44,547 nucleotides of DNA from Hyphomicrobiales bacterium (GCA_900473805.1 UCMS01000018.1:1-44547), one strand, 5' to 3'. Positions 1 through 8,295 are shown, counted from the first letter of the stretch. The notes: a model not told the origin generated them from the sequence alone. A program made the numbers and translations.

Positions 1-753
1 CCGCGCTTTCCATCACTGGAAGCCCTGAACGATTGGCTCGAGGAGCGTTGCAAGGAGTTCTGGGCCAAGACACCCCACGGCCAGTTGCGTGGCACTATTG
101 CCGACATCTGTGCCGAGGAAGTCCCAGCTCTCATGCCGCTCTCCAGGCCGTTCGACGGGTTCGTCGAATATACGAAGCGGGTCACGCCCACCTGCCTCGT
201 GCATCTGGAGCGCAACCGCTACAGCGTTCCAGCATCCTTCGCCAATCGTCCGGTGAGCCTTCGGGTCTATCCGGATCGTGTCGTGGTCGCCGCGGAAGGT
301 CAGATCGTCTGTGAGCACCGCCGTGTCATCGATCGTTCCCATGACCGGCCGGGTCAGACCATCTACGACTGGCGGCATTATCTGGCGGTCGTGCAGCGCA
401 AGCCGGGCGCTCTTCGCAATGGTGCTCCATTCGTTGAGCTTCCTGAAGCCTTCCGAACCTTGCAGCAATACCTGCTCAAGAAGCCCGGCGGTGACCGCGA
501 GATGGTCGATATCCTGGCGCTCGTTCTCCAGCACGACGAACAGGCAGTGCTCTCAGCCGTCGACATGGCGCTGAAGTCCGGTGTTCCGACCAAGACGCAT
601 GTGCTGAACCTGCTGCATCGCCTCGTCGATGGCAAATCCTTCAACCCCCCGACCCTCGACGCACCTCAGGCCCTGACGCTCACCAATGAGCCCAAGGCCA
701 ATGTCGAACGATACGATACCTTGAGGAAAACGGAGGTTCGCCATGCGTCATAA
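1..753 (+). CDS. istA: IS21 transposase IstA, C-terminal part (5' end outside window)
   Basis: The reading frame is open from base 1, so this is the C-terminal ~250 residues of a protein of about 500 aa. IstA is the DDE transposase of IS21 elements and works with the ATPase IstB. The visible part begins ...[11 protein letters not shown] and contains the C-terminal IstA region with [11 protein letters not shown] and [24 protein letters not shown], typical of Mu/IstA-like C-terminal domains. The catalytic DDE residues would lie upstream, beyond the window. The stop overlaps the start of istB by 11 nt, the usual translational coupling in this family. The assignment rests on both the protein pattern and the istB neighbour. 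Confidence 0.88.
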   Translation, partial: PRFPSLEALNDWLEERCKEFWAKTPHGQLRGTIADICAEEVPALMPLSRPFDGFVEYTKRVTPTCLVHLERNRYSVPASFANRPVSLRVYPDRVVVAAEGQIVCEHRRVIDRSHDRPGQTIYDWRHYLAVVQRKPGALRNGAPFVELPEAFRTLQQYLLKKPGGDREMVDILALVLQHDEQAVLSAVDMALKSGVPTKTHVLNLLHRLVDGKSFNPPTLDAPQALTLTNEPKANVERYDTLRKTEVRHAS

Positions 754-1555
754 CCCGGCAAGCGGCGCGATCGTCATCATGCTGCGACAGTTGAAGATGC
801 ACGGCATGGCCCATGCCGTCGGTGATTTGACCGAACAGGGATCGCCGGCGTTCGAGGCTGCCATTCCTATTCTGTCCCAGCTCCTCAAGGCGGAGACCGC
901 GGAACGAGAGGTCCGATCGACGGCCTATCAGCTCAAAACCGCACGCTTCCCGGCCTATCGTGATCTGAATGGCTTCGACTTCGCCAGCAGCGAGATCAAC
1001 GAGGCGCTCGTGCAGCAACTCCATCGCTGCGACTTCCTCGACGACGCCAACAACATCGTCCTGGTCGGCGGTCCCGGCACGGGCAAGACGCATATCGCGA
1101 CTGCGATCGGCGTCCAAGCCATCGAGCACCACCATAAGCGGGTCCGGTTCTTCTCGACCGTGGAACTGGTCAACGCTCTGGAACAGGAGAAGGCTCAGGG
1201 CCGTCCAGGCCAGATCGCCAACCGTCTGACACATTCCGATCTCGTCATTCTCGATGAGCTTGGCTACTTGCCGTTCAGTGCCTCAGGCGGCGCACTGCTC
1301 TTCCACCTGTTGAGCAAGCTCTACGAACATACCAGCGTCATCATCACGACCAACCTGAGCTTCAGCGAATGGGCCAGCGTCTTCGGCGATGCCAAGATGA
1401 CGACCGCGCTGCTCGATCGGCTTACCCACCACTGCCACATCCTCGAAACAGGAAACGACAGCTTCCGCTTCAAAAACAGCTCAGCTCATGAGCCCAAAAC
1501 AGTGAAGGAAAAACGCAGGAACTTGACCAACACGACCAACACAAACGATACCTAA
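743..1555 (+). CDS. istB: IS21 helper ATPase IstB
   Basis: This 270-aa protein is the ATP-binding partner that helps IstA choose and join target DNA. A Walker A motif GGPGTGKTH lies near residues 108-116 and a Walker B-like [12 protein letters not shown] about 60 residues later. The sensor-type segment [20 protein letters not shown] and the tail [22 protein letters not shown] are hallmarks of IstB. The length agrees with the family (about 250-270 aa). The ATG lies inside the end of istA, consistent with coupled translation. It is apparently intact, but istA cannot be judged because its 5' end is missing here. Confidence 0.93.
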   Translation: MRHNPASGAIVIMLRQLKMHGMAHAVGDLTEQGSPAFEAAIPILSQLLKAETAEREVRSTAYQLKTARFPAYRDLNGFDFASSEINEALVQQLHRCDFLDDANNIVLVGGPGTGKTHIATAIGVQAIEHHHKRVRFFSTVELVNALEQEKAQGRPGQIANRLTHSDLVILDELGYLPFSASGGALLFHLLSKLYEHTSVIITTNLSFSEWASVFGDAKMTTALLDRLTHHCHILETGNDSFRFKNSSAHEPKTVKEKRRNLTNTTNTNDT

Positions 1556-1608
1556 GGCGGGTCACTTCTCGGTGGAAATGCCGGGTCAGCTCTCAGTGGA
1601 AATCAACA

Positions 1609-1825
1609 CCCCCAGCTTCTAAGGGGAAGAATACAGCGCAGAAATGGGGGATCCGTTTAGGCGTATGGTTACGCATAAGTTACAGATCGCCTCGCTCTTG
1701 AAGGGATACGAACCTACAGCTCCCCGAAAGACCGACCAGAAAATGACCTCAAGTGTTGATCCAATCAGTTTTGCTGCAACCGCCGCTCATGTTCTGCCTT
1801 AATGACCCATATTGTTCAGCACCGA
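1609..1825. other. IS21 right flank, no recognisable gene
   Basis: Between the IS21 terminus and the stop of the VOC fragment there is no convincing gene. A 19-codon open stretch (ATG at 1743, stop at 1800-1802) begins MTSSVDPISFAAT. It could be the amino terminus of a lost gene but is too short to assign. Confidence 0.4.
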
Positions 1826-2200
1826 CTACTTGTTTCGAGACGCCGGCTCACGGGCGCTCCACAAACGTTCCGATGAGGCGTTTTCATAGCCCAATCGATC
1901 AAAACTCGCGACCTCGAGCATCAGCCCCCAGGGCGCGCGGAAATAGATCCAGTTGAAGCCTGCAAGCGGGCCCTCTTCGACTTGGTTCGGGCCATCGAGG
2001 ACGTCGACACCCAATTCCAGGAGACGATTCTTCGCTTCATGGACGTCATCCACTTCGAAGCAAACGTGCATCCCGCCGACTTCGGATGAGCGCAGCGTTG
2101 TGCCTGCACTATGGTCGCCGGAGTACTCGAAGAGCTCCACGCTCGTACCCAGACCGCATTTCAGGAACACCAGGTCCTTGATATTCGAGGTCGACAGCGC
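1826..2200 (-). pseudogene. VOC/glyoxalase-family protein, N-terminally truncated
   Basis: About 114-125 C-terminal residues of a vicinal-oxygen-chelate (glyoxalase/dioxygenase fold) protein can be read. Visible elements are SVELFEY, the GGMHVCFEVDDVHEAKNRLLELGV strand-helix unit with a metal-ligand-type His, and GFNWIYFRAPWGLMLEVASF with the C-terminal Glu ligand of the fold. Full-length members usually have about 140-170 residues and a first repeat half that is missing here. Reading upstream of the GTG at 2170, the frame stays open (…STSNIKDLVFLK) until it meets the head of a truncated MFS gene on the other strand near 2190-2205. The gene therefore looks cut by a rearrangement. The substrate cannot be stated. 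Confidence 0.7.
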
Positions 2201-2202
2201 CC

Positions 2203-2907
2203 CCAGTTTTCCTCGCCTTCGTGCGCGGCCATGATGCCTTCCAGATCGGCATGATCATGCTGGTCACAGGCATCGCGCAACTGCTCACCGCCCCCGTCGT
2301 CGTGGCGCTCGAACAGCGCGTCGATGCCCGGCTCCTCTCGGCCGCCGGCTTTGCCCTCTTTGCGCTCGGTCTCGGGTTAAGCGCCTTCCAGACGCCGGAA
2401 ACGGATTTTGCCGGTATGCTCTGGCCGCAGATCATCCGCGGTATCGCAATCATGTTCTGCTTGCTGCCGCCGACCCGTCTGGCGCTGGGCAACCTGCCGG
2501 AAGAGCGCGTGCCGGATGCCAGCGGCCTGTTCAACCTGATGCGGAATCTCGGCGGCGCGATTGGTCTCGCCCTCATCGACACGGTCATCTACATCCGCTC
2601 GCCGGTGCATATCGAGGCGATGACCGCAGCGCTTCAGGCCCGCGACATGGCCACCGCCCGCTTCGTCGGCGTCCCCCTCGACCAATTCACTGCCGCCCCG
2701 TCGGGACCTTTGAGCGAGGAGATGCTGGCTTTGATCGACCCTCTTGTCCAGAATGCCGCCACCACCCAAGCGATCAACGAAGCCTGGGGCATAATCGCCT
2801 TCCTCACTGTGCTAGCGCTTCTCTGTGTTCCGCTTGCCCGCCGCACCTCGCCGGCTACCGACCACGACGCTGCGACAACAAATGCGACTGCCATAATTGA
2901 CGAATAA
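2203..2907 (+). pseudogene. DHA2-type MFS efflux transporter, C-terminal half only
   Basis: The frame encodes the C-terminal part of an EmrB/QacA-like drug:H+ antiporter: VFLAFVRGHDAFQIGMIML, a run of hydrophobic helices, and the loop LPEERVPDASGLFNLMRNLGGAIGLALIDTV, which is characteristic of DHA2 transporters. The last helix WGIIAFLTVLALLCVPLA is followed by a short polar tail. Full proteins have 14 helices and about 500 residues; only about 235 residues remain, without an initiation region. Codons in this frame can be followed back to about 2203, where the truncated VOC gene begins on the other strand. A head-to-head junction of two broken genes is therefore visible. Confidence 0.8.
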
Positions 2908-2932
2908 ACCGCTCCCGTAGTCTGGAGCGGTT
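2907..2932 (+). terminator. Hairpin after the MFS remnant
   Basis: Perfect 9-bp arms aaccgctcc (2907-2915) and ggagcggtt (2924-2932) with an 8-nt loop lie directly at the stop codon. There is no long T-run, so it may act as a terminator or only as an mRNA-stabilising hairpin. Confidence 0.5.
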
Positions 2933-3029
2933 CACAGTAGAGTTCCGATCAGATCTGTCTCTGCCATACACGCAACAGAGGAAAGCGGCAGCTGCGAAGC
3001 ACGTGCCGCACCTAAGAGTTGGATCCAGA

Positions 3030-3208
3030 TCACTGGCCGCCGGCCGCGGGATCCTTGAGGTACGCGATGACGTTGGCGATATCCTCGTCTTTCTTCAGGC
3101 CCACAAAAGCCATTTTAGTGCCCTTCACCAGAGTCCTCGGCGCCTTCAGATATTCTGTCAGCTGCGCCTCATCCCAGACCTTGCCTTGGCCGAACTCGGT
3201 CATGGCCT
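3030..3208 (-). pseudogene. c-type cytochrome (c550/c2-like), C-terminal remnant
   Basis: The minus strand reads AMTEFGQGKVWDEAQLTEYL followed by KAPRTLVKGTKMAF and DIANVIAYLKDP. This matches the C-terminal half of class I cytochromes c, with the axial-ligand Met in GTKMAF and the C-terminal helix. The N-terminal half with the CXXCH heme site is absent. At 3209 the frame runs into a fragment of the IS110 element, which supplies the open codons further upstream. It is therefore a truncated, presumably dead gene. A second short cytochrome-like tail on the other side of the IS (4766-4847) comes from a different sequence. Confidence 0.75.
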
Positions 3209-3375
3209 TTGAACTGATGGGGTGGATGCCCCCTCCGGCCGGTATCGGAGTATGATGCCTGCCCAGCGCCATGGTGGCGCTCACGGAGGAAAGGCAGATG
3301 ACACAGGTGCATATCCTTGCGATCGACCTCGCGAAGCGGAGCTTCCAAGTCTGCGGAACGGATCGCGGCGGGGCG
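3209..3375 (+). mobile_element. Truncated inverted fragment of the adjacent IS110 element
   Basis: These 167 bases repeat 4605-4771 in inverted orientation without visible mismatch. They hold the tnp-proximal end of the IS, its subterminal repeat tggatgccccc (3222-3232), the ribosome binding site and the first ~26 transposase codons (MTQVHILAIDLAKRSFQVCG). Identity stops at 3375/3376, exactly where the 3' side of the complete copy begins. It is a relic of a second copy cut during a rearrangement. Confidence 0.85.
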
Positions 3376-4771
3376 TGTGTGGATGCCCCCGGTTTGGCAA
3401 GAAGGTTTTTTTGACGGTAGTCCGCGAAACGAGGAATTCTATCGGTCGTGTGTCAGGCCTCTCGATGTGGCCTGATTAGCCACGGGCCGGGATGCAGTTC
3501 GAAGAACAGGGACCACATCGGTTCAGAGAGCTTTGTGCTCGAGCGCCGGGACTGGTTTACCCCATTCTGAACATTGAAGTCCTTTCCGCATCGTTCCGTC
3601 AGTCGATCTTCTCACCGGGGCTTTTGGCCCCAGGCATCACCGCATTGCCTTTCGAGAAAGGCAGCGGATTACGCCATTCTGTAATTCTGCTCCCTGGTCA
3701 TCATTGCCCATATGATGCGCGCCATCTTGTTGGCGAGCGCGACAGCCGCCACCATCCGAGGCTTTCGGCCCAGAATGCTTCCCAACCAGTTATCCGGTAA
3801 CACGCCCTTGCGCACGATCCAGCGGATCAGGCTCATGGCTCCGACGATGAGTAGCTTTCGGATATCGGTCTGCCCCATCTTGCTGACACCACCCAGTCTT
3901 GTCTTGCCACCCGTTGAGTGCTGCCTGGGCACAAGGCCGAGCCAAGCAGCAAAATTCCGGCCGCTCTTGAATGCACGAAGATCGGGTGAAAACGCGAGGA
4001 TCGCGCCGGCGGTTACGGGGCCGACGCCGGGAACGGTGCATAGTCGACGCATATCTTCATTCGCCTTGGTAGCCTCTCGAAGCTTTAGCATCAGGCCATC
4101 GATCTTCTCGGTCAGCAGCCTGATCTGGTCCAGGTAGAGCTGACCAATCTCTCTGACTCCATAAGGGAGATCATTTGTCTCATCGGACAGAATGCCCACT
4201 ACCGCAGTGAGATTGGCTGGTCCTTGAGCAACGACGATTCCAAATTCGCCGAGGTGCCCGCGCAACGCATTGATGAGCTGGGTGCGCTGGCGCACGAAGC
4301 ACTGGTGCGTTCGAAACGCCACCGCACGGGCCTGATGTTCAGCGCTCTTGACCTCGACAAAATGCATGTTTGGCCGCTGTGCAGCTTCCGCGATCGCCGC
4401 TGCATCGGCTGCGTCGTTCTTCTGCCGTTTTACGAACGGCTTCACGTAGATCGGTGGAATTAGCCGTACATTGTGGTCACAGCCTTGAGCAAAGCGGCCC
4501 CAGAAATGGCTGGTTGCACAGGCCTCCATTGCGACGATGCACGGCGACTGTTCGTTCAAAAGTTGCTGTAATCGGGCTCGCGAGAGAAGCCGGTTGAATA
4601 GAACCGCCCCGCCGCGATCCGTTCCGCAGACTTGGAAGCTCCGCTTCGCGAGGTCGATCGCAAGGATATGCACCTGTGTCATCTGCCTTTCCTCCGTGAG
4701 CGCCACCATGGCGCTGGGCAGGCATCATACTCCGATACCGGCCGGAGGGGGCATCCACCCCATCAGTTCAA
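3376..4771 (-). mobile_element. IS110/IS1111-type insertion sequence, apparently complete
   Basis: One transposase gene on the minus strand is flanked by subterminal inverted repeats of 11 bp, tggatgccccc at 3380-3390 and gggggcatcca at 4747-4757. Subterminal rather than terminal repeats, and the lack of an obvious target duplication, fit the IS1111 group of IS110. About 290 bases lie between the transposase stop and the 3' end. The outer limits given are where similarity to the inverted fragment stops on one side and starts on the other; the true tips may differ by a few bases. Confidence 0.8.
3669..4682 (-). CDS. IS110-family (IS1111 group) DEDD transposase
   Basis: This 337-aa protein begins MTQVHILAIDLAKRSFQVCG, with the first Asp of the RuvC-like DEDD site in AIDLAK. 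It continues with VAMEACATSHFWGR (Glu) and KNDAADAAAIAEAA (the two Asp residues), and has the C-terminal Transposase_20 region with VPGVGPVTAGAILAFSPDLRAFKSGRNFAAWLGLVPRQ. The catalytic Ser of this family sits in that C-terminal half. I chose ATG 4682 because ggaaagg precedes it at a good distance and IS1111 transposases start with this sequence; the frame is also open a few codons upstream. Length is normal, and the gene looks intact. Confidence 0.93.
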   Translation of the reverse strand: MTQVHILAIDLAKRSFQVCGTDRGGAVLFNRLLSRARLQQLLNEQSPCIVAMEACATSHFWGRFAQGCDHNVRLIPPIYVKPFVKRQKNDAADAAAIAEAAQRPNMHFVEVKSAEHQARAVAFRTHQCFVRQRTQLINALRGHLGEFGIVVAQGPANLTAVVGILSDETNDLPYGVREIGQLYLDQIRLLTEKIDGLMLKLREATKANEDMRRLCTVPGVGPVTAGAILAFSPDLRAFKSGRNFAAWLGLVPRQHSTGGKTRLGGVSKMGQTDIRKLLIVGAMSLIRWIVRKGVLPDNWLGSILGRKPRMVAAVALANKMARIIWAMMTREQNYRMA

Positions 4772-4847
4772 TGAGATAGCTGACTTGGTGGCGTTCCTGG
4801 CGACTCTTGAGTACGACAGCGCAAGTCAAGTTGAAGAGACCGACTGA
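4766..4847 (+). pseudogene. C-terminal tail of a cytochrome c-like protein
   Basis: Immediately beyond the IS110 end the plus strand reads FNEIADLVAFLATLEYDSAS and ends with TGA at 4845-4847. The segment EIADLVAFLATL is the usual C-terminal helix of c-type cytochromes and di-heme peroxidases. Only about 26 residues survive, so the exact family is uncertain. It was probably cut by the IS or by the rearrangement that accompanied it. Confidence 0.45.
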
Positions 4848-4857
4848 ATCGGCCGCG

Positions 4858-5991
4858 TCACAAGATCCCCCACGCCCGAAACCTCCCCCTGCCTGTCATC
4901 TCGCGAAGACCGAGCTCCTGCACGATGCGCCGCGCTCCTTGCGGCGTGACCTCGAGCGTCTTCGCCACCATCCCGGCCGAGATCAACGGCCGCGCCATGA
5001 CCAACTCGACCAGCTCCGGCAGCCTGGACGACGTTCGCCGTCCTTCGAGTTTGCGCATCATCATCTGCCGCGCCAATATCAGCCGGTCATGCTCCTTCAG
5101 CCCCGTCTCGGCGGCAATCGTCAGCGCCCTTGATATCGCCAGCAACCGCGTCTCCCGATCACGATGCCGGCGCCGATCGACGGGAATGGCCTTGAGGCCA
5201 AGATTGATCGCAACGAGATGCCCGCTTGTGGTAACGCCGCCCTCGCGCAGGATCGAGGCGGCAAGCAGTCGACCGAGCCAGGGCGCATGCTGGAGCACGG
5301 CGATCTCGTTCCAGGCGTCGAGCGCCACGATCGCCTGCAGAACGGGTGGAAGATCCCGGGCCCGGCCAAGGACGGCCTGCCACTCCTCCAGCCGCTCGTC
5401 CTCATCCCAATCGAGATCGTAGACAAAGGGATCCTTGTCCGGAGCGGTTTTGGCCCGCGCCGGCTTCTTCGCCTCTTCGATCGCGGCCTCCGAGCGGGCC
5501 AGCACCGCATCGATTGCTGCAAGCGCATCGCCTAGACCGTCACTGTCGGAATCCTCCACCTCCTCTATCCCGGCCGAAGCGTCGCTCTCTTCAACACTCC
5601 CATCCGGCACCCCCTCCCCGTCTCCACCCAATGATGCTCCGGCCCACGCCCGCCCGCGGAGGGAGGCGAGGCCGGGACCTGAGAGCGCCCAGGCCGGGGG
5701 ATGAGCGGCGATGCGTCGGCGGGTTTTCAGGATGTCACGGGCGATGGTGAGTTCGTGGGTGGGGGCACGGATGTCCCGGAGCGCATCATGCAGGACGAGG
5801 TCTTCGAGATGGACGAGTTCACCGTCGACCCAGAGCGAGGCATGCGCGTCGAGGAAATGCGAGCGCTCGAGAAAGCCCTCACCGACGGGGGAACGGGCAA
5901 TGCGCTCGTCGAGACGCGCAAGCGCGACCCCTGCCTCGGACATCGGTCGTAGCAGGCTCTGGATGGGCAATTTGACGAGATCGTAAGACAT
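4858..5991 (-). CDS. RHE_PE00001-family protein (DUF1612 plus C-terminal helix-turn-helix)
   Basis: This 377-aa protein matches, as far as I can recognise it, the RHE_PE00001 family of rhizobial plasmids. The N-terminal ~100 residues ([20 protein letters not shown], then [27 protein letters not shown]) have the conserved Asp/His/Trp pattern of the family. Residues ~125-200 are acidic and low in complexity. The region from [20 protein letters not shown] onward is the DUF1612-like part. The end, [42 protein letters not shown], is a winged or helix-turn-helix DNA-binding unit. The biochemical function is unknown; DNA binding is inferred. It diverges from the toxin-antitoxin operon across an intergenic region with several inverted repeats. 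Confidence 0.8.
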   Translation of the reverse strand: MSYDLVKLPIQSLLRPMSEAGVALARLDERIARSPVGEGFLERSHFLDAHASLWVDGELVHLEDLVLHDALRDIRAPTHELTIARDILKTRRRIAAHPPAWALSGPGLASLRGRAWAGASLGGDGEGVPDGSVEESDASAGIEEVEDSDSDGLGDALAAIDAVLARSEAAIEEAKKPARAKTAPDKDPFVYDLDWDEDERLEEWQAVLGRARDLPPVLQAIVALDAWNEIAVLQHAPWLGRLLAASILREGGVTTSGHLVAINLGLKAIPVDRRRHRDRETRLLAISRALTIAAETGLKEHDRLILARQMMMRKLEGRRTSSRLPELVELVMARPLISAGMVAKTLEVTPQGARRIVQELGLREMTGRGRFRAWGIL

Positions 5992-6021
5992 TGAATTTAT
6001 GGTAAATGATTCGTTAAGCGA

Positions 6022-6119
6022 AAGCTATATGTCACTTACAGTTCTATACTTTAGATAAATGAGCCCGAGGTCGCTGACCTCCGATAAGTAACCCTTATCG
6101 GAAGCTATATGTACGCTTC
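6022..6119. promoter_or_regulatory. Divergent control region with repeated and inverted elements
   Basis: Between the RHE_PE00001-type gene and the antitoxin gene lie several ordered elements. AAGCTATATGT occurs twice, at 6022-6032 and 6102-6112, 80 bp apart. An inverted repeat gaggtc-gct-gacctc spans 6067-6081. A second, tccgataag-taacc-cttatcgga, with perfect 9-bp arms, spans 6080-6102. A third, weaker dyad gaagc/gcttc spans 6101-6119. These are good candidates for operators of the antitoxin (Phd proteins usually repress their own operon) or of the HTH protein. Binding is inferred. Confidence 0.55.
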
Positions 6120-6121
6120 TG

Positions 6122-6150
6122 TTGTACACATTGGAATTCAATGCTAGCTT
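6122..6150 (+). promoter_or_regulatory. Possible promoter of the phd-vapC operon
   Basis: TTGTAC (6122-6127) and TAGCTT (6145-6150) are separated by 17 bp and end 30 bp before the antitoxin start. The match to sigma-70 consensus is only partial. Position directly downstream of the inverted repeats fits a repressible promoter. Confidence 0.35.
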
Positions 6151-6180
6151 TGCGTTAGAGCGCAGAAACCGGAGCCAACA

Positions 6181-6474
6181 ATGCCCCAGACGCACTACAA
6201 GATCAGTGAGGCGCGCAAGAATTTCGCTGAGGTCCTCGATCGCGCCAATCAGGGCGAAGAGATCATCATCATGCGCGGTAATGAGATCTATGCCCGTATT
6301 GGTCCGGCAGATCCCGCTGGCAAGAGACCCTTCGGTCTCCTGGCGAACCGGGGTCTTCCGGACGACCTGTTCGACGATCATGATCCTGAGCAGGCCGCAA
6401 TCGATGCCGGCGACTGGAACGACGACGTCGGAGTCTTCCAAGGTGAAATGGCCAACGCAGGCAAGCGCTCGTGA
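6181..6474 (+). CDS. Phd/YefM-type antitoxin
   Basis: This is a 97-aa type II antitoxin. The N-terminal ~60 residues, YKISEARKNFAEVLDRANQG then EEIIIMRGNEIYARIGPAD, are a standard Phd/YefM DNA-binding dimerisation unit. The acidic C-terminal tail (LPDDLFDDHDPEQAAIDAGDWNDD) is the part that would block the toxin. The ATG at 6181 is preceded by ccggagcc at a suitable distance. The stop overlaps the GTG start of the PIN toxin by 4 nt, so antitoxin and toxin are translated in a coupled manner. Autorepression through the inverted repeats upstream is likely from family knowledge, not shown. Confidence 0.88.
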   Translation: MPQTHYKISEARKNFAEVLDRANQGEEIIIMRGNEIYARIGPADPAGKRPFGLLANRGLPDDLFDDHDPEQAAIDAGDWNDDVGVFQGEMANAGKRS

Positions 6475-6848
6475 AGCTTCTTCTCGACAGCCATGCAGTT
6501 TATTGGTGGACGATCGGGAGCGCGCGACTTTCACCACATGCACGCTCCCTGATCGAGGACAAGAGCAACGCTATTCTCGTCAGCGCCGTCTCCTTCTATG
6601 AACTCGACAACAAGATGCGGCTGAAGAAGCTTGATCTCAAGCCGCAGGAGCTGCGCGCTGCTATCACCTCCAGCGGCTTCCAGACACTGGCCATCAGTGA
6701 TTTGCATGCCGAACTTGCGGCAGCCTTCGACTGGGAGCACCGGGACCCATGGGACCGGATCCTCGCAGCGCAAACACGGCTCGAGCATTGCGCACTGATC
6801 TCGACGGACGTGGTGTTTGATGCCGTGCTCCAGGAGAGGGTCTGGTGA
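6471..6848 (+). CDS. vapC: VapC-like PIN-domain toxin
   Basis: This 125-aa PIN-domain ribonuclease toxin begins MKLLLDSHAVYWW. The acidic metal-binding residues of the PIN active site can be placed at Asp6, Glu44 (SFYELDNK), Asp90/Asp93 (RDPWDRILAAQ) and Asp111 (ISTDVVFD). Members cleave RNA, often initiator tRNA or rRNA, when not bound by their antitoxin; the target here is unknown. It starts with GTG inside the antitoxin stop codon. The length and all key residues are normal, so it is probably functional. It is paired with a Phd-type rather than a VapB-type antitoxin, a common combination in rhizobia. Confidence 0.9.
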   Translation: MKLLLDSHAVYWWTIGSARLSPHARSLIEDKSNAILVSAVSFYELDNKMRLKKLDLKPQELRAAITSSGFQTLAISDLHAELAAAFDWEHRDPWDRILAAQTRLEHCALISTDVVFDAVLQERVW

Positions 6849-6858
6849 GGAGAAAGCT

Positions 6859-7107
6859 GTGAGAATTCTCGTTGACGTAACGGAAGCGGCAGAGCGGCTC
6901 GAGGAACTGATTGAGCTCGCATTGCGTGGCGATGAGATCGTAATCTGCCGAGACGAGAGAGCGGTCGCGATGCTCAAGCCGATCGCTGAGAAGATCGATC
7001 CTTTCGAGAAGTTCCTTGCTCTGGCAGAGGAGGGTCGCCAAAATGTACCGCCTGGCACAATCTCCGACCATTCCGATTTTTACGACGAACACGGCTTGCC
7101 CAAATGA
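6859..7107 (+). CDS. Second Phd-like antitoxin, without its own toxin
   Basis: This 82-aa protein starts at GTG 6859, 10 bp after vapC, behind ggtgaggag. It reads VRILVDVTEAAERLEELIEL then ALRGDEIVICRDERAVAMLKP, the helix-strand pattern of Phd/YefM antitoxins. An acidic, flexible tail PPGTISDHSDFYDEHGLPK follows. No toxin gene comes next: its stop overlaps the start of a tyrosine recombinase by 4 nt (ATGA). It may neutralise VapC as well, regulate the operon, or be left over from a second toxin-antitoxin pair whose toxin was replaced by the recombinase. The frame is also open upstream to a possible ATG at 6817 inside vapC, less likely as a start. Confidence 0.78.
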   Translation: MRILVDVTEAAERLEELIELALRGDEIVICRDERAVAMLKPIAEKIDPFEKFLALAEEGRQNVPPGTISDHSDFYDEHGLPK

Positions 7108-8234
7108 GTGCGGTTGACCGGCGCGTCGCCGAACTCGACACCATTGCTGCGGTGTTGCCAATGGAGCGTCGCGACGAACTGGCCGAGCTTCTGACCGACC
7201 AGGATGTCGAGACGCTGCGCCATCTGGTCAACCAGGGCATGGGCGAGAACACCCTTCGAGCCCTCACCTCTGATCTTGCCTATCTGCAGGCCTGGTCGCT
7301 CGCTGCGACAGGCCGGTCCCTCCCTTGGCCGGCACCCGAAGCCCTGCTTCTGAAGTTTGTTGCGCACCATCTCTGGGATGCGGAAAAACGTATTCAGGAT
7401 CCGGATCACGGCATGCCAGCTGACGTCGAGCAGAAGCTCCGCATTCAAGGATTGCTACGATCGCCCGGCCCGCATGCTCCTGACACCGTCCGCCGGCGTC
7501 TTGCCACCTGGTCGACGCTGACGAAATGGCGCGGCCTCGATGGCTTTTTCGGTTCCCCCGCCCTCAAGTCTGCAATCCGTTTGGCCGTGCGTGCGACGCC
7601 GCGGCCAAGAAGGCGGAAGAGTGCCAAGGCCGTCACCGGGGATATCCTGTCACGACTGATCGCGACCTGCTCGACGGGCAGTCTGCGCGACATCAGGGAC
7701 CGGGCTATCCTGATGGTCGCCTTTGCCTCGGGCGGCCGTCGCCGCAGCGAAATTGCCAGCCTCAGGGTCGAACAACTGAAGCAGGAAGACCCGATTCCAA
7801 CCGAAGGAGGCCCTCCCCTGCCCTCCCTTTCCATTCATCTTGGGCGCACGAAGACCAGCGGCGCAGATAACGACGAAGTCGTCTACCTCAGCGGTCGACC
7901 TGTCGAGGCCCTGAACACTTGGCTTACCGCCGCAAAAATCGACAAGGGCAGTGTCTTCAGGGCGATTGATCGATGGGGCAATGTCTCGCGCCGGCCGCTG
8001 GACCCGAAGGCGATCAACGATATCGTCAAGCAGCGGGCAGAACTGGCCGGGCTCGATCCGGCGGAGTTTTCGGCGCACGGCCTACGCTCTGGTTATCTGA
8101 CCGAAGCGGCGAATCGTGGCATTCCCCTCCCAGAAGCAATGGAACAGTCCCGTCACCGATCTGTCCAGCAGGCGTCGAGCTACTACAACAATGCTCAGAG
8201 ACGCAGCGGTCGTGCGACACGAATTCTCGACTGA
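7104..8234 (+). CDS. Tyrosine recombinase (site-specific integrase)
   Basis: This is a 376-aa phage-integrase-type recombinase. A SAM-like core-binding domain occupies about residues 30-165. The catalytic domain has the Arg of GGRRRSEIASL (near R213), a Lys region near GRTKTSG, the HGLR box (H325/R328), His351 in SRHRSVQQASSYYNN, and the nucleophilic Tyr at 360 or 361. All catalytic positions appear present. Such enzymes integrate or excise elements or resolve plasmid dimers. Here it is the last gene of an operon with three toxin-antitoxin genes, coupled to the preceding antitoxin by an ATGA overlap. This suggests a plasmid maintenance module, with resolution plus post-segregational killing; that role is inferred. 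No attachment site was recognised. Confidence 0.9.
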   Translation: MSAVDRRVAELDTIAAVLPMERRDELAELLTDQDVETLRHLVNQGMGENTLRALTSDLAYLQAWSLAATGRSLPWPAPEALLLKFVAHHLWDAEKRIQDPDHGMPADVEQKLRIQGLLRSPGPHAPDTVRRRLATWSTLTKWRGLDGFFGSPALKSAIRLAVRATPRPRRRKSAKAVTGDILSRLIATCSTGSLRDIRDRAILMVAFASGGRRRSEIASLRVEQLKQEDPIPTEGGPPLPSLSIHLGRTKTSGADNDEVVYLSGRPVEALNTWLTAAKIDKGSVFRAIDRWGNVSRRPLDPKAINDIVKQRAELAGLDPAEFSAHGLRSGYLTEAANRGIPLPEAMEQSRHRSVQQASSYYNNAQRRSGRATRILD

Positions 8235-8295
8235 CAGCGGCCTAAGCAAGCAAGCCACAATCCGTCATCACTTGAGAAGCTGGAGCCGCACGGCG

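Larger units (their letters stand above)
1..1608 (+). mobile_element. IS21-family insertion sequence, 3' part with right terminus
   Basis: The window opens inside an IS21-type element: the end of istA, overlapping istB, then a right end. After the istB stop there are two near-copies of a motif, gggtcacttctcggtggaaat near 1559 and gggtcagctctcagtggaaat near 1583. Such repeated terminal motifs are typical of IS21 ends. The last copy finishes in ...cagtggaaatcaaca at 1608, whose reverse complement starts TGTTGATTTCCACTG, a common IS21-family terminus. The left end lies outside the window, so the target duplication cannot be checked. Confidence 0.85.

Noticed and set aside
4477..4758. 93-aa minus-strand frame sharing its start with a plus-strand frame at 3222
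   Set aside because: Both are alternative-frame readings of the inverted IS110 repeat, not genes; they only reveal the repeat.
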